Shown: positions 1 to 9,600, numbered from the stretch's first letter. The stretch is DNA of 64,000 nucleotides from Porticoccaceae bacterium (GCA_902562425.1 CACETF010000005.1:62001-126000); one strand, 5' to 3'. The notes: generated by a model not told the origin, from the sequence alone. Numbers and translations: made by a program.

Positions 1-188
1 CTTAAACCTTCGATTAAAGCGAATTTTAATTCCTCGCTGCTGAGTCGCACATCGCCGCCAACAACAACAGATTCTGCATTTAGAAACTGTGCAAAGGCTC
101 TCCCGATTCGGTAGGATATTTTGGCATTTAAATCAACACCTAACCTACCTCTGATGTCATAAGCTTTAAAGCAATGTAATAATTCCAC
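1..188 (-). CDS. manB: Phosphomannomutase, N-terminal part (runs off left edge)
   Basis: Only about 62 N-terminal codons are in the window. The reading shows the ManB/CpsG-type opening FKAYDIRG, then YRIGRAFA and VVGGDVRLSSE, which is the start of domain I of the alpha-D-phosphohexomutase family. The enzyme interconverts mannose-6-phosphate and mannose-1-phosphate in the cytoplasm, feeding GDP-mannose and surface polysaccharide synthesis. The active-site serine loop lies beyond the edge. I chose the GTG at 188 because an in-frame TGA sits four codons upstream and no ATG lies between. It diverges from galE, another sugar-nucleotide gene, across 424 bases. The match is closer to CpsG/ManB than to the AlgC type. 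Confidence 0.85.
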   Translation of the reverse strand, partial: MELLHCFKAYDIRGRLGVDLNAKISYRIGRAFAQFLNAESVVVGGDVRLSSEELKFALIEGL

Positions 189-612
189 AAAGATATCTCA
201 CATTATTTTTTGAACAAACACGAGAACATTATCAGGAAAATGTCGATAAGAAATAAATTTTCCAGAAACCGGACACGAAAATCATAGATTTAACCACTTG
301 CGAAAGATTGTAAGTTTGCACGATCTTATTTGATAATATCGTAATGACAACAAATAAATGTCCACAAACTTAAGTCTCACATAAACGGAAAAAAAGTATA
401 ACATCACTTAACACATAATTCGAAAAGGTTCCCAGATTTTGCACACTTATAAGAACAGATTTCATCTTTCCCCAAAATGAAAGCAAAAAATGTAACGCCA
501 AAATCGGACAACACGCATACATTATAGTAAAAGCTGAACGCGACAAATTTAGAAAACGTTTAGCGCAATCCGCTGTACAATACTGTCAAACCACATTGAA
601 TTTAATGAGTGG
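189..612. other. AT-rich divergent intergenic region, manB / galE
   Basis: These 424 bases separate two divergent sugar-nucleotide genes and must hold both promoters. No open frame with a ribosome site is visible. A TACAAT hexamer at 576-581 lies 31 bases before galE and could be its -10, but no convincing -35 stands at the right distance. The stretch is strongly A/T biased. I see no repeat or RNA structure I would defend. Confidence 0.5.
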
Positions 613-1593
613 ATGAAGATGAAAATTTTGGTGACAGGTGGTGCTGGATACATCGGATCGCACATCACACTACAAGCACAGCGTCAAAATCATGATGTTT
701 GTGTGCTAGATGATTTTTCAACTGGCAATGAGTGGGCAGTAAAAGATTGTGAAACTCTCCGTGTCAACTTACTTGATAAAGACTCGCTGAAGAGGTGTCT
801 TAGGGGAAGAAACTTTGATGGTGTGATACACCTTGCGGCAAAGTCACTCGTTGGTGAATCCATCATTAAACCCCACGCTTACTATGAAAATAATATTGTC
901 GGTTCCCTAAATCTATTGAACGAAATGCTCCAAAATAATATCCACCGCATTGTTTTTTCATCCACCGCAGCGATATTCGGTCATCCAAATACAGACATAA
1001 TTCGGGAAGATCATCCAAAAAACCCAATCAATCCCTACGGTCGAACGAAACTACTGGTTGAGAACTTTCTCAATGATCTTTCGATTGCACAGAAATGTAG
1101 CGCCATTTGTCTGCGCTATTTTAATGCAGCGGGAGCTGACCCGGAAGGAAAGCTTGGTGAAGCCCATGACCCGGAAACTCATCTGATTCCAACTATACTT
1201 AATTCCTATTATCGAACCCAACACCCACTTAAAGTCTTCGGAGACAATTACCCAACACCGGATGGAACATGTATCCGTGATTATGTCCACGTGAATGATC
1301 TCGCTGATGCACACTTACTAGCGCTTGAGAAACTCCAAAATACAGATGGATTCTCCGAATATAACCTAGGCAGTTCTGTCAAAAATTCGGTAATGGAGGT
1401 AATCAAAAGCTGTGAAAGTGTAACTGGCCGACCATTGAGTTACGAAATCGACGAGCATCGCTCGGGAGATCCAGCCGTACTAGTCGCTGATAATACAAAA
1501 GCGCTAAGTGAGCTTGGCTGGCAACCTGTCTTTCATGATTTAGATAAGATTATCGAGACTGCTTGGAACTGGCACAAACGATTAGCAACGTAG
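613..1593 (+). CDS. galE: UDP-glucose 4-epimerase
   Basis: GalE interconverts UDP-glucose and UDP-galactose with tightly bound NAD in the cytoplasm, for galactose use and polysaccharide precursors. The 326-residue protein has the extended-SDR Rossmann motif GGAGYIGSH near residues 9-17, the catalytic Ser/Thr in FSST near 116-118 and the YGRTK catalytic Tyr/Lys at about 142-146. The family signatures LRYFNAAGADP and GDNYPTPDGTCIRDYVHV follow. Length is slightly under the usual 335-340. A second ATG two codons in (619) is an equally possible start. It diverges from manB, so the pair probably serves envelope or capsule sugar supply. Confidence 0.95.
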   Translation: MKMKILVTGGAGYIGSHITLQAQRQNHDVCVLDDFSTGNEWAVKDCETLRVNLLDKDSLKRCLRGRNFDGVIHLAAKSLVGESIIKPHAYYENNIVGSLNLLNEMLQNNIHRIVFSSTAAIFGHPNTDIIREDHPKNPINPYGRTKLLVENFLNDLSIAQKCSAICLRYFNAAGADPEGKLGEAHDPETHLIPTILNSYYRTQHPLKVFGDNYPTPDGTCIRDYVHVNDLADAHLLALEKLQNTDGFSEYNLGSSVKNSVMEVIKSCESVTGRPLSYEIDEHRSGDPAVLVADNTKALSELGWQPVFHDLDKIIETAWNWHKRLAT

Positions 1594-1650
1594 TAATCAA
1601 TCGACGTTCTCAACACTCCATATGCCAACCAAAAACGGATGTGAGTCTGA

Positions 1651-1679
1651 TTGACAAAAAAAATATGCAACATCATACT
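1651..1679 (+). promoter_or_regulatory. Sigma70-type promoter of tRNA-Leu
   Basis: A perfect TTGACA -35 box at 1651-1656 is followed after 17 bases by CATACT at 1674-1679 (five of six matches to TATAAT). The tRNA begins 36 bases past the -10. This is the clearest housekeeping promoter in the window. A strong promoter of this kind is normal for stable RNA. Confidence 0.7.
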
Positions 1680-1714
1680 CCACCGGATATGTGTTTGTCG
1701 CTGTTATACAACAC

Positions 1715-1801
1715 GCCCAGGTGGTGAAATTGGTAGACACGCTAGCTTCAGGTGCTAGTGCTCGAAAGGGCGTGGAGGTTCAAGTCCTCTCCTGGGCACC
1801 A
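1715..1801 (+). tRNA. leu tRNA: tRNA-Leu (anticodon CAG)
   Basis: The 87-base gene folds as a class II tRNA. The acceptor arm GCCCAGG pairs with CCTGGGC and the CCA end is encoded (1799-1801). The anticodon stem CTAGC/GCTAG encloses a loop with CAG, which reads CUG leucine codons. A long variable arm follows, and the T arm GGAGG/CCTCT carries the TTCAAGT loop. It stands alone between galE and argG. No integrase or duplicated 3' end was seen nearby, so there is no sign that it serves as an integration site here. Confidence 0.95.
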
Positions 1802-1909
1802 CGTAATCATAAAATGTGTTGGCTCCTGAATTTACCGACATTTGTGTTGTCTATCCAAACGGTGTCAAAATTATTCAAAGACTCAATGTAGATTAAGGGA
1901 GCGCAACTT

Positions 1910-3127
1910 ATGTCTTCGGTAAAAAAGGTCGTGCTGGCCTACTCAGGAGGATTAGATACCTCGGTAATCGTGAAATGGTTACAAGAAAAATATCAAAGTG
2001 AGGTGGTTACGTTTACTGCCGATATTGGTCAAGGAGGAGAGATTGAACCAGCTCGACAAAAAGCAGAAAAACTGGGTGTTAAGGACATATTTATAGAGGA
2101 TCTGCGAGAAGAGTATGCACGGGATTTTGTTTTTCCAATGTTTCGCGCGAATACTATCTACGAAGGTGAGTATCTCCTCGGCACATCTATTGCGCGACCA
2201 CTTATCGCAAAACGTCTCGTGGAAATTGCAAATGATACTGGAGCAGACGCAATTGCGCACGGAGCCACAGGAAAAGGGAATGATCAAGTTCGTTTTGAGT
2301 TAGGCGCTTATGCGCTTAAACCCGGAATTCGGGTGATTTCACCATGGAGGGAATGGGATCTAAATTCGAGAGAAAAGCTCATGGACTACTGTGCTTCTCA
2401 TAATATCGAAGTCGATATGAAAAGGGGAAATAAATCACCATATTCTATGGATGCAAACCTCTTACACATCTCATATGAGGGAGAAAACTTAGAGGATCCC
2501 TGGCGGGAAGCTGAGGATGATATGTGGCGTTGGACAAGGTCTCCCGAAAATGCTCCAGATCAGCCCGAGTACATTATGATCGAATATAGGTGCGGTGATA
2601 TTGTTTCAATAAATGCAGATAAAATGTCTCCATCAGCCTCAATAGAGTACTTAAATAAGGTGGCAGGCAAACACGGTATCGGACGTTTGGATATCGTGGA
2701 AAACCGCTACGTTGGCATGAAATCGAGAGGTTGCTACGAAACTCCCGCGGGCACCGTTATGATGAGAGCGCATCGGGCAATAGAGTCAATCACTCTTGAT
2801 AGAGAAGTTGCTCACTTGAAAGATGAGCTCATGCCAAAATACGCTAAATTAATATATAACGGATATTGGTGGTCCCCCGAGAGAAAAATGCTCCAAGCCG
2901 CTATTGATTACAGTCAAAAAAATGTAAATGGGGTAGTAAGACTCAAACTGTACAAAGGAAATGTTTCAGTGGTAGGTCGCACCTCAGATTCAGACAGCTT
3001 GTTCGACTCTACTATTGCAACTTTCGATGACGATAAAGGAGCCTATGATCAGTCAGACGCTGAGGGATTCATCAAGCTGAATGCTTTACGACTGCGAATT
3101 GCTGCAAATGCTGGACGAAAACTGTAA
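1910..3127 (+). CDS. argG: Argininosuccinate synthase
   Basis: ArgG joins citrulline and aspartate using ATP to give argininosuccinate, the penultimate arginine step, in the cytoplasm. The 405-residue product is of standard length. The N-type ATP pyrophosphatase loop AYSGGLDTS lies at residues 10-18, followed by [20 protein letters not shown] and the substrate-binding [16 protein letters not shown] stretch are both intact. An AAGGGA ribosome site precedes the ATG at 1910. The gene stands alone 108 bases after tRNA-Leu, and no other arginine gene is in the window. Confidence 0.97.
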   Translation: MSSVKKVVLAYSGGLDTSVIVKWLQEKYQSEVVTFTADIGQGGEIEPARQKAEKLGVKDIFIEDLREEYARDFVFPMFRANTIYEGEYLLGTSIARPLIAKRLVEIANDTGADAIAHGATGKGNDQVRFELGAYALKPGIRVISPWREWDLNSREKLMDYCASHNIEVDMKRGNKSPYSMDANLLHISYEGENLEDPWREAEDDMWRWTRSPENAPDQPEYIMIEYRCGDIVSINADKMSPSASIEYLNKVAGKHGIGRLDIVENRYVGMKSRGCYETPAGTVMMRAHRAIESITLDREVAHLKDELMPKYAKLIYNGYWWSPERKMLQAAIDYSQKNVNGVVRLKLYKGNVSVVGRTSDSDSLFDSTIATFDDDKGAYDQSDAEGFIKLNALRLRIAANAGRKL

Positions 3128-3226
3128 GCTTGATCTCACTTTGTCAAGGTCAAACATGCAAAAATCTCCGCTTTACATCATAAGTGCCAATCAAAGCAAG
3201 GAAGGGAAAATACTATAGAGGAACTT

Positions 3227-3718
3227 TTGATAAACTGGCTTGATGAGCAACGCCAACGAGCGTGGGTTGTAGTTCCAATCCTTGCCTTTCTGGAGGCGTG
3301 CCCCGGCGTTGGATTCTTCATATCTGGCATAATTTTACTTTCTATCTGCACGTTTCTTTATGCCCAAGACATCATAACTTTATCTACAATGCTTCCCTTG
3401 GCATTTGTTGGCGCCTGCCTTGGTGATCATCTTGGATTTTATGCGGGCAGATGGCTGGGTCCAAGAATTCGAGAGACAACCTTTGCCGCCAATCGACGTG
3501 GTAAAATAGAAAAAGCAGAAACATTTATAAGAAAATACGGACCCCACTCAATCCTCCTAGGGCGGCTGATTACTTCTATAAGGAGCGTCATGCCAATACT
3601 TATTGGAGCCAGCGGATTGGGGAGACTTCGGTTTACTACCTCTGATATCTTTGCATGTGCCATATGGACATTGGGTCTTGCACTGCTGGTAGTCGGCATC
3701 GAAAACTTTTTCTCATGA
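3227..3718 (+). CDS. DedA/VTT-family membrane protein
   Basis: This 163-residue integral inner-membrane protein belongs to the DedA (SNARE-associated/VTT) family, linked in bacteria to lipid-carrier scrambling and membrane homeostasis. The family block LGDHLGFYAGRWLG occurs mid-protein. The re-entrant-loop signature, a FIRKYGP stretch leading to GRLITSIRSVMPILIGASG, is present with its conserved arginines and prolines. It is shorter than the usual 190-220 residues. The start chosen is TTG at 3227, five bases after a GAGG site. The frame is open further upstream (IEEL...), so a longer N-terminus cannot be excluded. It follows argG by 99 bases. Confidence 0.8.
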   Translation: MINWLDEQRQRAWVVVPILAFLEACPGVGFFISGIILLSICTFLYAQDIITLSTMLPLAFVGACLGDHLGFYAGRWLGPRIRETTFAANRRGKIEKAETFIRKYGPHSILLGRLITSIRSVMPILIGASGLGRLRFTTSDIFACAIWTLGLALLVVGIENFFS

Positions 3719-3775
3719 AGAGAGAATCTATAGTTTAGTGACGGAAGGCAAAAATCTTCGCAACTGAAGTTTTGC

Positions 3776-3970
3776 TTAATTGTCCTTTCTTTTTCTGGCT
3801 ATCGTCGTTTCTACATTATCATTTTTAAGCTTTTCTTCAATTTCGTCTAGTGACAAGTAATCTAAATCCCAATGATTACAAATATCATTCCTAAATCTTG
3901 TATGATGTTTATCTGTGGATTTAGATTTCTTTCGATTGAAATAATCCAAAAGCTTGCTACTTGAAATCAT
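3776..3970 (-). CDS. Small hypothetical protein, 64 residues
   Basis: The protein is rich in Lys, Asp and Asn with no membrane segment or signal. It contains a WDLDYLSLDEIEEKL helix-like stretch. I recognise no family. A good AGAGGA ribosome site lies six bases before the ATG at 3970, which is the main reason to believe it. It lies between the DedA gene and the LRR gene and is transcribed against both. Confidence 0.4.
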   Translation of the reverse strand: MISSSKLLDYFNRKKSKSTDKHHTRFRNDICNHWDLDYLSLDEIEEKLKNDNVETTIARKRKDN

Positions 3971-4184
3971 AGTTTTCCTCTCAACAGTTTTTAGGTCCTC
4001 TAAATAAACCGATCATGATACATACTCTGTAACGGCTCGCTCTAAACACAACTTGATTTTTACAGTTTATTAAAATAGTTCGAACCAAAAACTTCAAGGC
4101 TGACTAGAGCCAAAAGACAATTTAATATACAGGTTGACTAAGGCCGACAAAACTAGTCATGTGATAGATCTAGCATGAGAGACA

Positions 4185-4778
4185 ATGATGGCAGAAAGTA
4201 GTAAAAAACATAAAAGAGCTAAAATGACTGAATTACATTTAGAAAATCAGGGGCTAACAGAACTCGATCTATCACCCTACCCTAACTTGGAGCTACTTTA
4301 CTGCGGTAACAATAAGTTAAGCAAACTAGACCTCTGCTACACTCCAAATCTCCATAAGCTCTGGTGTCCCAATAATAACATCACTCATCTGGATTTCTCC
4401 TCCACCCCCAATCTTTTTATGATTGGATGCGACAACAACAAGCTATGTGAGATCGACACATCAAATTTAGAATATCTGGAATATCTCTTCTGCAAAAATA
4501 ATAAGATCACATCTCTTGATTTGAGTAATAATCCCTACTTGCTCAACATAGCATGTGACAAAAATAGACTTGAAGATATCAATATCGAAAACAATGCGTT
4601 ATTAATCAATTTATCATGTGGGAAAAACCGTCTATCGGAGATTTTTTTATCAAATAAAGCTCGGTTAGAAGGTCTGCTCTGCAGTGAAAATTCTATAGAA
4701 ACCCTTGATCTTTATAACAAACCGCGACTTCGAACAATCCTGTGCCACGGTAACAAACTTCAGGGCATTGATTTATAA
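4185..4778 (+). CDS. Leucine-rich-repeat protein, 5' part of a split gene
   Basis: This 197-residue reading consists almost wholly of 21-residue leucine-rich repeats of the form LxxLxCxxNxLxxLDLSxxPx. One cysteine falls at a fixed place in each repeat, as in internalin-J-like cysteine-ladder LRRs. About eight repeats are visible. There is no signal peptide: the N-terminus is a short Lys-rich segment, so the product should be cytosolic unless exported unusually. The reading ends at TAA 4776-4778 in mid-repeat. The same frame continues with more repeats to 5249, so one nonsense codon divides a single gene. LRR domains bind proteins or glycans; no partner can be named. Confidence 0.65.
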   Translation: MMAESSKKHKRAKMTELHLENQGLTELDLSPYPNLELLYCGNNKLSKLDLCYTPNLHKLWCPNNNITHLDFSSTPNLFMIGCDNNKLCEIDTSNLEYLEYLFCKNNKITSLDLSNNPYLLNIACDKNRLEDINIENNALLINLSCGKNRLSEIFLSNKARLEGLLCSENSIETLDLYNKPRLRTILCHGNKLQGIDL

Positions 4779-5249
4779 AATAAGTCAAAAATAAAACATC
4801 TTTCCTGTGGCTGCAACATGCTAAAGTCACTCGACATACGTGACCTGCATAGGCTTCAACATCTGTCATGCAATTCTAACGAAATTGCTAGTTTAAATTT
4901 GTCTAAAAACAGGCAACTTATTTCTCTTTACTGCCAAAATAATAAGATTTCGCAGCTAGACTTATCGAACCTTGATATGATTGAAGAGTTTGCTTGCAGC
5001 GATAATCGTCCAACCCACCCAGACGTATCAGCTAATTCAAGATTAACTTCACTTTACTGCCACAACAACCAACTTCTGACACTGAATGTAGTTGGCGCGG
5101 TCAAGCTCACCGAGTTATCTTGCGCAAACAACAGAATTAATGAGCTAGATCTTTCACAAAGCATAAAATTACGAAATATTGACGTTTTTGGTAACCCGAT
5201 AAATGATTTAGACATGACTAGTACCGAAATTTCGAGGCATATTCACTAG
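4779..5249 (+). pseudogene. Leucine-rich-repeat protein, 3' part after in-frame TAA
   Basis: The frame downstream of the TAA at 4776-4778 resumes at once in repeat phase (NKSKIKHLSC...) and adds about seven cysteine-ladder repeats before TAG at 5247-5249. At the stop, the repeat pattern DLSNN predicts Ser; a C-to-A change turns TCA into TAA. An internal ATG at 4818 could restart translation, but no good ribosome site precedes it. The 3' part is still well kept in frame, so the mutation is recent, read through, or a sequence error. Confidence 0.7.
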
Positions 5250-5371
5250 CCCTAGAGGCCATAGCTCGGAAAATTTCAATCACGCTATCACTATAAAGGT
5301 TATTTTAACGAATCCAATACGCTAATATTGTCAGTTCTGTAACTAAGCAAAATGGCTTTGAGGCTGTTTCA

Positions 5372-6106
5372 TTGGGTATTTTATTAAACTGCGATCTTGG
5401 AGAGAGCTTTGGTGCCTGGGAAATGGGTGCAGATCAACGAGCCATGATATTTGTCGACCAAGTAAACATAGCCTGTGGTTTTCATGCAGGTGACCCCAAC
5501 ACTATAAAAAACACTTTATTAGCCGCCAAAGAAGCGGGCGTAAGTATCGGTGCACATCCAAGTTATCCGGATCTTGTTGGCTTTGGCCGACGATCAATGA
5601 AAATCGAAATACCAGAGCTTATGAGTCTTTTACAATATCAAATAGCGGCACTTTGTGGGATGGCAAAAAATGTTGGTCTTAGGGTGGAATATGTAAAACC
5701 TCACGGAGCTCTTTACAACGATATGATGGCTAGTGTAACCGTACGCAATGCTGTAATGAGAGCAATCTCAGAAATCAATGAGCCACTGGCTTTAATGTTA
5801 CAAGCGACGCCATCGTGGCAAATCCACGAACAAGAAGCTGAAAATTTCAAGATTAAAATAATCTTCGAAGCCTTTGCTGATCGATCTTATGAAGATTGTG
5901 GGGCGCTAGTCTCCAGATCAAAAACGGAGGCTATCCTCGATCGTGAGCAAATTCTTACTCAAGTTAGCCAAATTCGCCAACGCGGAAGCATTACCAGCAT
6001 CAATAAAAAGATACTTCATTTGAAAATTGACTCCATCTGCATTCATGGCGACAATCCTGAAAGTATTGACGTGCTCCCTGAACTTCGACATATTCTTGAT
6101 CAATGA
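5372..6106 (+). CDS. pxpA: 5-oxoprolinase subunit A (LamB/YcsF family)
   Basis: PxpA, with PxpB and PxpC, hydrolyses 5-oxo-L-proline to L-glutamate at the cost of ATP. The 244-residue protein shows the LamB/YcsF signatures LNCDLGESFG at residues 4-13, NIACGFHAGDP, SIGAHPSYPDL and YVKPHGALYN, and IHGD near the C-terminus. The start is TTG at 5372, eight bases after GAGG at 5360-5363; no in-frame ATG lies close. It opens the pxpABC operon, with its stop overlapping the pxpB ATG by four bases. Ggt follows the operon, fitting a gamma-glutamyl degradation role. Confidence 0.93.
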   Translation: MGILLNCDLGESFGAWEMGADQRAMIFVDQVNIACGFHAGDPNTIKNTLLAAKEAGVSIGAHPSYPDLVGFGRRSMKIEIPELMSLLQYQIAALCGMAKNVGLRVEYVKPHGALYNDMMASVTVRNAVMRAISEINEPLALMLQATPSWQIHEQEAENFKIKIIFEAFADRSYEDCGALVSRSKTEAILDREQILTQVSQIRQRGSITSINKKILHLKIDSICIHGDNPESIDVLPELRHILDQ

Positions 6107-6798
6107 ACGACCTGAAAGTAAAAATATCAATTGCCGGTGAAAACTCACTAATCATTTATTTTAGTCAGACTCCAGATGAAAGAACCATCCAAAAAATTTC
6201 TCTGATCAAAAGGCAACTACATGAAAAACTTGATAATTTTATTATAGAGTCAATTCCTTCTTACATCTCTCTTCTCGTCACTTGGGACAATCTAATCATT
6301 GACTACATAAATTTTAAAAAAAAACTAGTTAAGTGTTTAAAAAATATTGCCTTCGATAAGTCGACAATAAGAAGAGACATTTTCAAAGTCCCTGTTTATT
6401 ACAGTAACGTCACAGGACCTGATCTTGAAAACTTGGCACACCAAAAGCACATATCGACAAAAGAATTAATCGAAATTCATCAGAATCGGGAGTATCTGGT
6501 TTATGCCATCGGATTTGCCCCCGGATTCGCTTACCTGGGCAACGTCGATGAGAAAATAGCGGCATCAAGAAAATCAACTCCAAGGTTAAAAATACCAGCG
6601 GGTTCCGTGGGCATAGCTGATCAACAAACGGCCATCTACCCTAATTCATCACCCGGCGGATGGAACATTATCGGTCGTTGTCCATTAGAGCTGTTCAAAA
6701 TTGGAAAAGGTAACGATTTTCGATTTAGTGTTGCAGATCGTGTTAGATTCTTTTCGATTGATCGAAATAAATACCTTTCGCTAGGCGGAAAACTGTGA
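6103..6798 (+). CDS. pxpB: 5-oxoprolinase subunit B (KipI family)
   Basis: This is the KipI-like subunit of ATP-dependent 5-oxoprolinase. The 231-residue protein has an N-terminal domain of about 85 residues and a C-terminal cyclophilin-like domain. The C-terminal domain holds the hallmark GFAPGFAYLG and the IPAGSVGIADQQTAIYP / SSPGGWNIIGRCPLELF stretch. It overlaps pxpA by ATGA and pxpC by GTGA, so translation of the three is probably coupled. The N-terminal domain is unusually rich in Lys, Ile and Asn compared with its neighbours. Confidence 0.92.
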   Translation: MNDLKVKISIAGENSLIIYFSQTPDERTIQKISLIKRQLHEKLDNFIIESIPSYISLLVTWDNLIIDYINFKKKLVKCLKNIAFDKSTIRRDIFKVPVYYSNVTGPDLENLAHQKHISTKELIEIHQNREYLVYAIGFAPGFAYLGNVDEKIAASRKSTPRLKIPAGSVGIADQQTAIYPNSSPGGWNIIGRCPLELFKIGKGNDFRFSVADRVRFFSIDRNKYLSLGGKL

Positions 6799-7745
6799 CC
6801 TGCGTGTTTGATGTTATTGATCCGGGCTTCAGATGTCTCATTCAAGACTCGGGGAGAGTTGGATATCACCACCTTGGCATTACAACTGGGGGAGCGATGG
6901 ATATGGAATCCTTCGAGCTTGCAAATATCCTTTGCAATAATAACTCCATGAATGCTGTAGTTGAGATTACTTTTGGTGGTGTCTGCCTTATCTCCAAATT
7001 GGACGCCATTATCGCCGTAACGGGCGCGACAATGCGTCTCAAAATCAACGGAACCAGAGTCGAACAATGGCGCGCTCACAGGATTCTGGCTGGTTCGCGG
7101 TTGGAGATAGGACTGGCATCCGATGGGGTATATGGGTATCTTGCTATTGCCGGTGGCTTCGTTATGAAGCCGATATTTGGCAGTGTGTCCTGTGTTCAGA
7201 GAGAGCGTATCGGTGGACACAAACAGAACGGTAGTGCTTTACGTAAAGGCGACCAGTTGCACTGTGATCCTCAGCAAACAGATTGTAGGCTTGCAGAACT
7301 CCCGAGCAGTTTGCGACCGAAACGTCACGGAAATGAGCAGTTGCTGCGGGTTATTTTGGGGTCTCAACATCATAAATTCGACCCGATACAAAAAAAATTA
7401 TTTTTTAGTAGCGAATATCTTTTAACATCGGAATGTGATCGGATGGGCTACCGTCTTTCAGGTCCCAAAATCCTATCAAAATGCTCAAATATGTTGTCCG
7501 AGGGTACTACTCTCGGTTCGATTCAAATACCTCCCGATGGGCAACCCATTATTCTTATGAGGGATCGACAGACAATGGGGGGATACCCTAAACTAGGCTC
7601 CGTGCTCTCTCTCGATATCGATCGTTTATCTCAACTTCCTCAGGGGAGCAGTGTCACATTTCAAATGATACATATTGAAGAGGCTCACAATATTGTATCA
7701 CTCGAGGCGAAGAAAAGAGCTAATATACGATTAAAATACGTGTAG
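6795..7745 (+). CDS. pxpC: 5-oxoprolinase subunit C (KipA family)
   Basis: This is the biotin-independent carboxyltransferase-like (KipA) subunit of 5-oxoprolinase, completing the complex with PxpA and PxpB. The 316-residue protein shows the family features PGFRCLIQDSGRVGYHHLGITTGGAMD at the start, YGYLAIAGG near residue 115, CDRMGYRLSGP, and the SEGTTLGSIQIPPDGQPIILMRDRQTMGGYPK segment near 235-270 (motifs quoted in part). The start is GTG at 6795, overlapping the pxpB stop by four bases. The next gene, ggt, starts 52 bases later. Confidence 0.92.
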   Translation: MTCVFDVIDPGFRCLIQDSGRVGYHHLGITTGGAMDMESFELANILCNNNSMNAVVEITFGGVCLISKLDAIIAVTGATMRLKINGTRVEQWRAHRILAGSRLEIGLASDGVYGYLAIAGGFVMKPIFGSVSCVQRERIGGHKQNGSALRKGDQLHCDPQQTDCRLAELPSSLRPKRHGNEQLLRVILGSQHHKFDPIQKKLFFSSEYLLTSECDRMGYRLSGPKILSKCSNMLSEGTTLGSIQIPPDGQPIILMRDRQTMGGYPKLGSVLSLDIDRLSQLPQGSSVTFQMIHIEEAHNIVSLEAKKRANIRLKYV

Positions 7746-7797
7746 CGCATTTTTAAAAAAGGCGACTCTCAAAAATCAACTAACTTTAAGTCTCGAA

Positions 7798-9600
7798 ATG
7801 AACACTCTCTTAAGCGGCACCACAAGTAAACTGAAAATATTTTTTATTTGGGTATTGGCACTGTTGTCGAACTTTGCTGGGAATCTTACCGCTGATGAAC
7901 CGATCATCAGTATTTTCGACTCCTCCTCTTATTTTTATCCTGAGTATTCGAAATTAGGAATGGTCGTATCTCAGGAAGTCATCGCTAGTAATGTGGGATC
8001 AAAAATCCTTCATGATGGCGGAAATGCCGTTGACGCGGCGGTCGCAACAGGCTTTGCCCTCGCAGTAACGTTGCCGAGAGCAGGTAACCTTGGTGGTGGC
8101 GGCTTTATGATGATCTACCTTGCCGATCAAAATAAGACCATTTCCATCGATTATCGAGAAATGGCGCCAGCGGCAGCTCATGCAAGGATGTTTCTCGATT
8201 CCGTTGGGGAAGTTGACACGGATATGTCAAGATTTGGCGTTAAATCATCTGGTGTTCCCGGATCCGTCGCGGGGCTAATCCATGCGCAAAAGAATTATGG
8301 CAAATTAAAACTAAGTCAAGTAATCGCCCCAGCTATTGAGTTGGCAAATGGGGGCTTCCTTATCTCCCCCGAGCTAGAGTATTCACTGAGTGCTCGATCG
8401 GGGCGTTTGAAAAGAAACCCGTCCTCGAGGAAATACTTCTTTAAGGAGGATGGCTCCAACTACAGTGCAGGAGAATTTTTTTTTCAACCTGACCTCGGAG
8501 CAACACTCGAGCGCATTTCTAGAGACGGACATAGAGGCTTTTATGAAGGAAAAACAGCTTCCCTCATCGCGGAGAGTATGACCCATAACGGTGGGCTAAT
8601 TACACTTAAAGACTTACAGAATTACCGAGTCGTTGAGAGAGAACCGGTGTGCGGAAGTTATAGGTTAAGTAAGATTTGTGCAATGCCCCCGCCGTCCTCA
8701 GGTGGAGTCCACCTAATTCAGATGCTCAACATACTCGAGGGATGGGACCTTAAGGCATTGGGCCACAACAGCGCAGAATACGTTCACCGCCTTGTAGAAG
8801 TGATGCGCCACGCATATGCAGACAGGAGTAAATATCTGGGCGATCCCGATTTTTTCCCAGTGCCAATCGGTCAGATTATTGATAAAAGTTATGCCGCAAA
8901 ACTTCGCAGTAATATCAGCTTAGTGCGAGCCACCATCTCATCCGACATTGAGCCGGGGCTATCAATAGACCTCGAGGATCTGATCAGGTTCAAAGAAAAA
9001 AAAATAGACGAGACTTCTGAGACTACACATTTTTCTACCTGGGACAAATGGGGTAACGTAGTGAGCAACACGACTACATTAAACTTTAGCTACGGAAACG
9101 GTAGATCTGTTGCAGGAGCCGGGTTCTTGATGAATAACGAGATGGATGATTTTTCAGCAAAAAATGGGGCATCAAACGCGTACGGCCTGATTGGTGGTTC
9201 CGCCAATGCAATAGCGCCCGGCAAGCGACCCCTATCCTCGATGACACCCGCAATTGTTTTTGATTCCACAGGCAAACCAATACTAGCGACCGGCAGCCCA
9301 GGAGGGGGCACCATAATAACCGTAGTCCTCCAAATTATTCTCAACGTGCTTGATTTTAAAATGAACATCGCAGAAGCGTCATCAGTGGCGCGTATCCATC
9401 ACCAATGGCAGCCAGACAAAATATTCTATGAATCTGGTGTTTCTATAGACACACTTAATCTGCTAAAAATCATGGGTCACACAATTGACAAGAAAACTAG
9501 GAGATTGGGAGCTGTGCAGAGCATACAAAGGTCGCATGCCATGGGTGTTTTCGGCGCCTCAGATCCACGAAGAGCTGGCTCCGGGGCCATAGCTCAATAA
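7798..9600 (+). CDS. ggt: Gamma-glutamyltransferase, secreted
   Basis: Ggt cleaves gamma-glutamyl bonds, for example in glutathione, and matures by self-cleavage into two subunits in the periplasm. The 600-residue precursor has an N-terminal hydrophobic signal (about residues 12-29). GGNAVDAAVA lies near 74-83 and GNLGGGGFM near 96-104. The nucleophile-containing ETTHFST places the autoprocessing Thr at about 410. NEMDDFSA, KRPLSSMTP and the ATGSPGG oxyanion region follow. Lengths of both parts fit the family. The adjacent 5-oxoprolinase operon would recycle pyroglutamate to glutamate. Confidence 0.95.
   Translation: MNTLLSGTTSKLKIFFIWVLALLSNFAGNLTADEPIISIFDSSSYFYPEYSKLGMVVSQEVIASNVGSKILHDGGNAVDAAVATGFALAVTLPRAGNLGGGGFMMIYLADQNKTISIDYREMAPAAAHARMFLDSVGEVDTDMSRFGVKSSGVPGSVAGLIHAQKNYGKLKLSQVIAPAIELANGGFLISPELEYSLSARSGRLKRNPSSRKYFFKEDGSNYSAGEFFFQPDLGATLERISRDGHRGFYEGKTASLIAESMTHNGGLITLKDLQNYRVVEREPVCGSYRLSKICAMPPPSSGGVHLIQMLNILEGWDLKALGHNSAEYVHRLVEVMRHAYADRSKYLGDPDFFPVPIGQIIDKSYAAKLRSNISLVRATISSDIEPGLSIDLEDLIRFKEKKIDETSETTHFSTWDKWGNVVSNTTTLNFSYGNGRSVAGAGFLMNNEMDDFSAKNGASNAYGLIGGSANAIAPGKRPLSSMTPAIVFDSTGKPILATGSPGGGTIITVVLQIILNVLDFKMNIAEASSVARIHHQWQPDKIFYESGVSIDTLNLLKIMGHTIDKKTRRLGAVQSIQRSHAMGVFGASDPRRAGSGAIAQ

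Noticed and set aside
1691-1891. 66-codon frame over the tRNA
   Set aside because: It runs straight through tRNA-Leu; the peptide is just the translated tRNA.
6636-7220. Antisense 194-codon frame over pxpB/pxpC
   Set aside because: Shadow of two well-supported genes with no family likeness or ribosome site.
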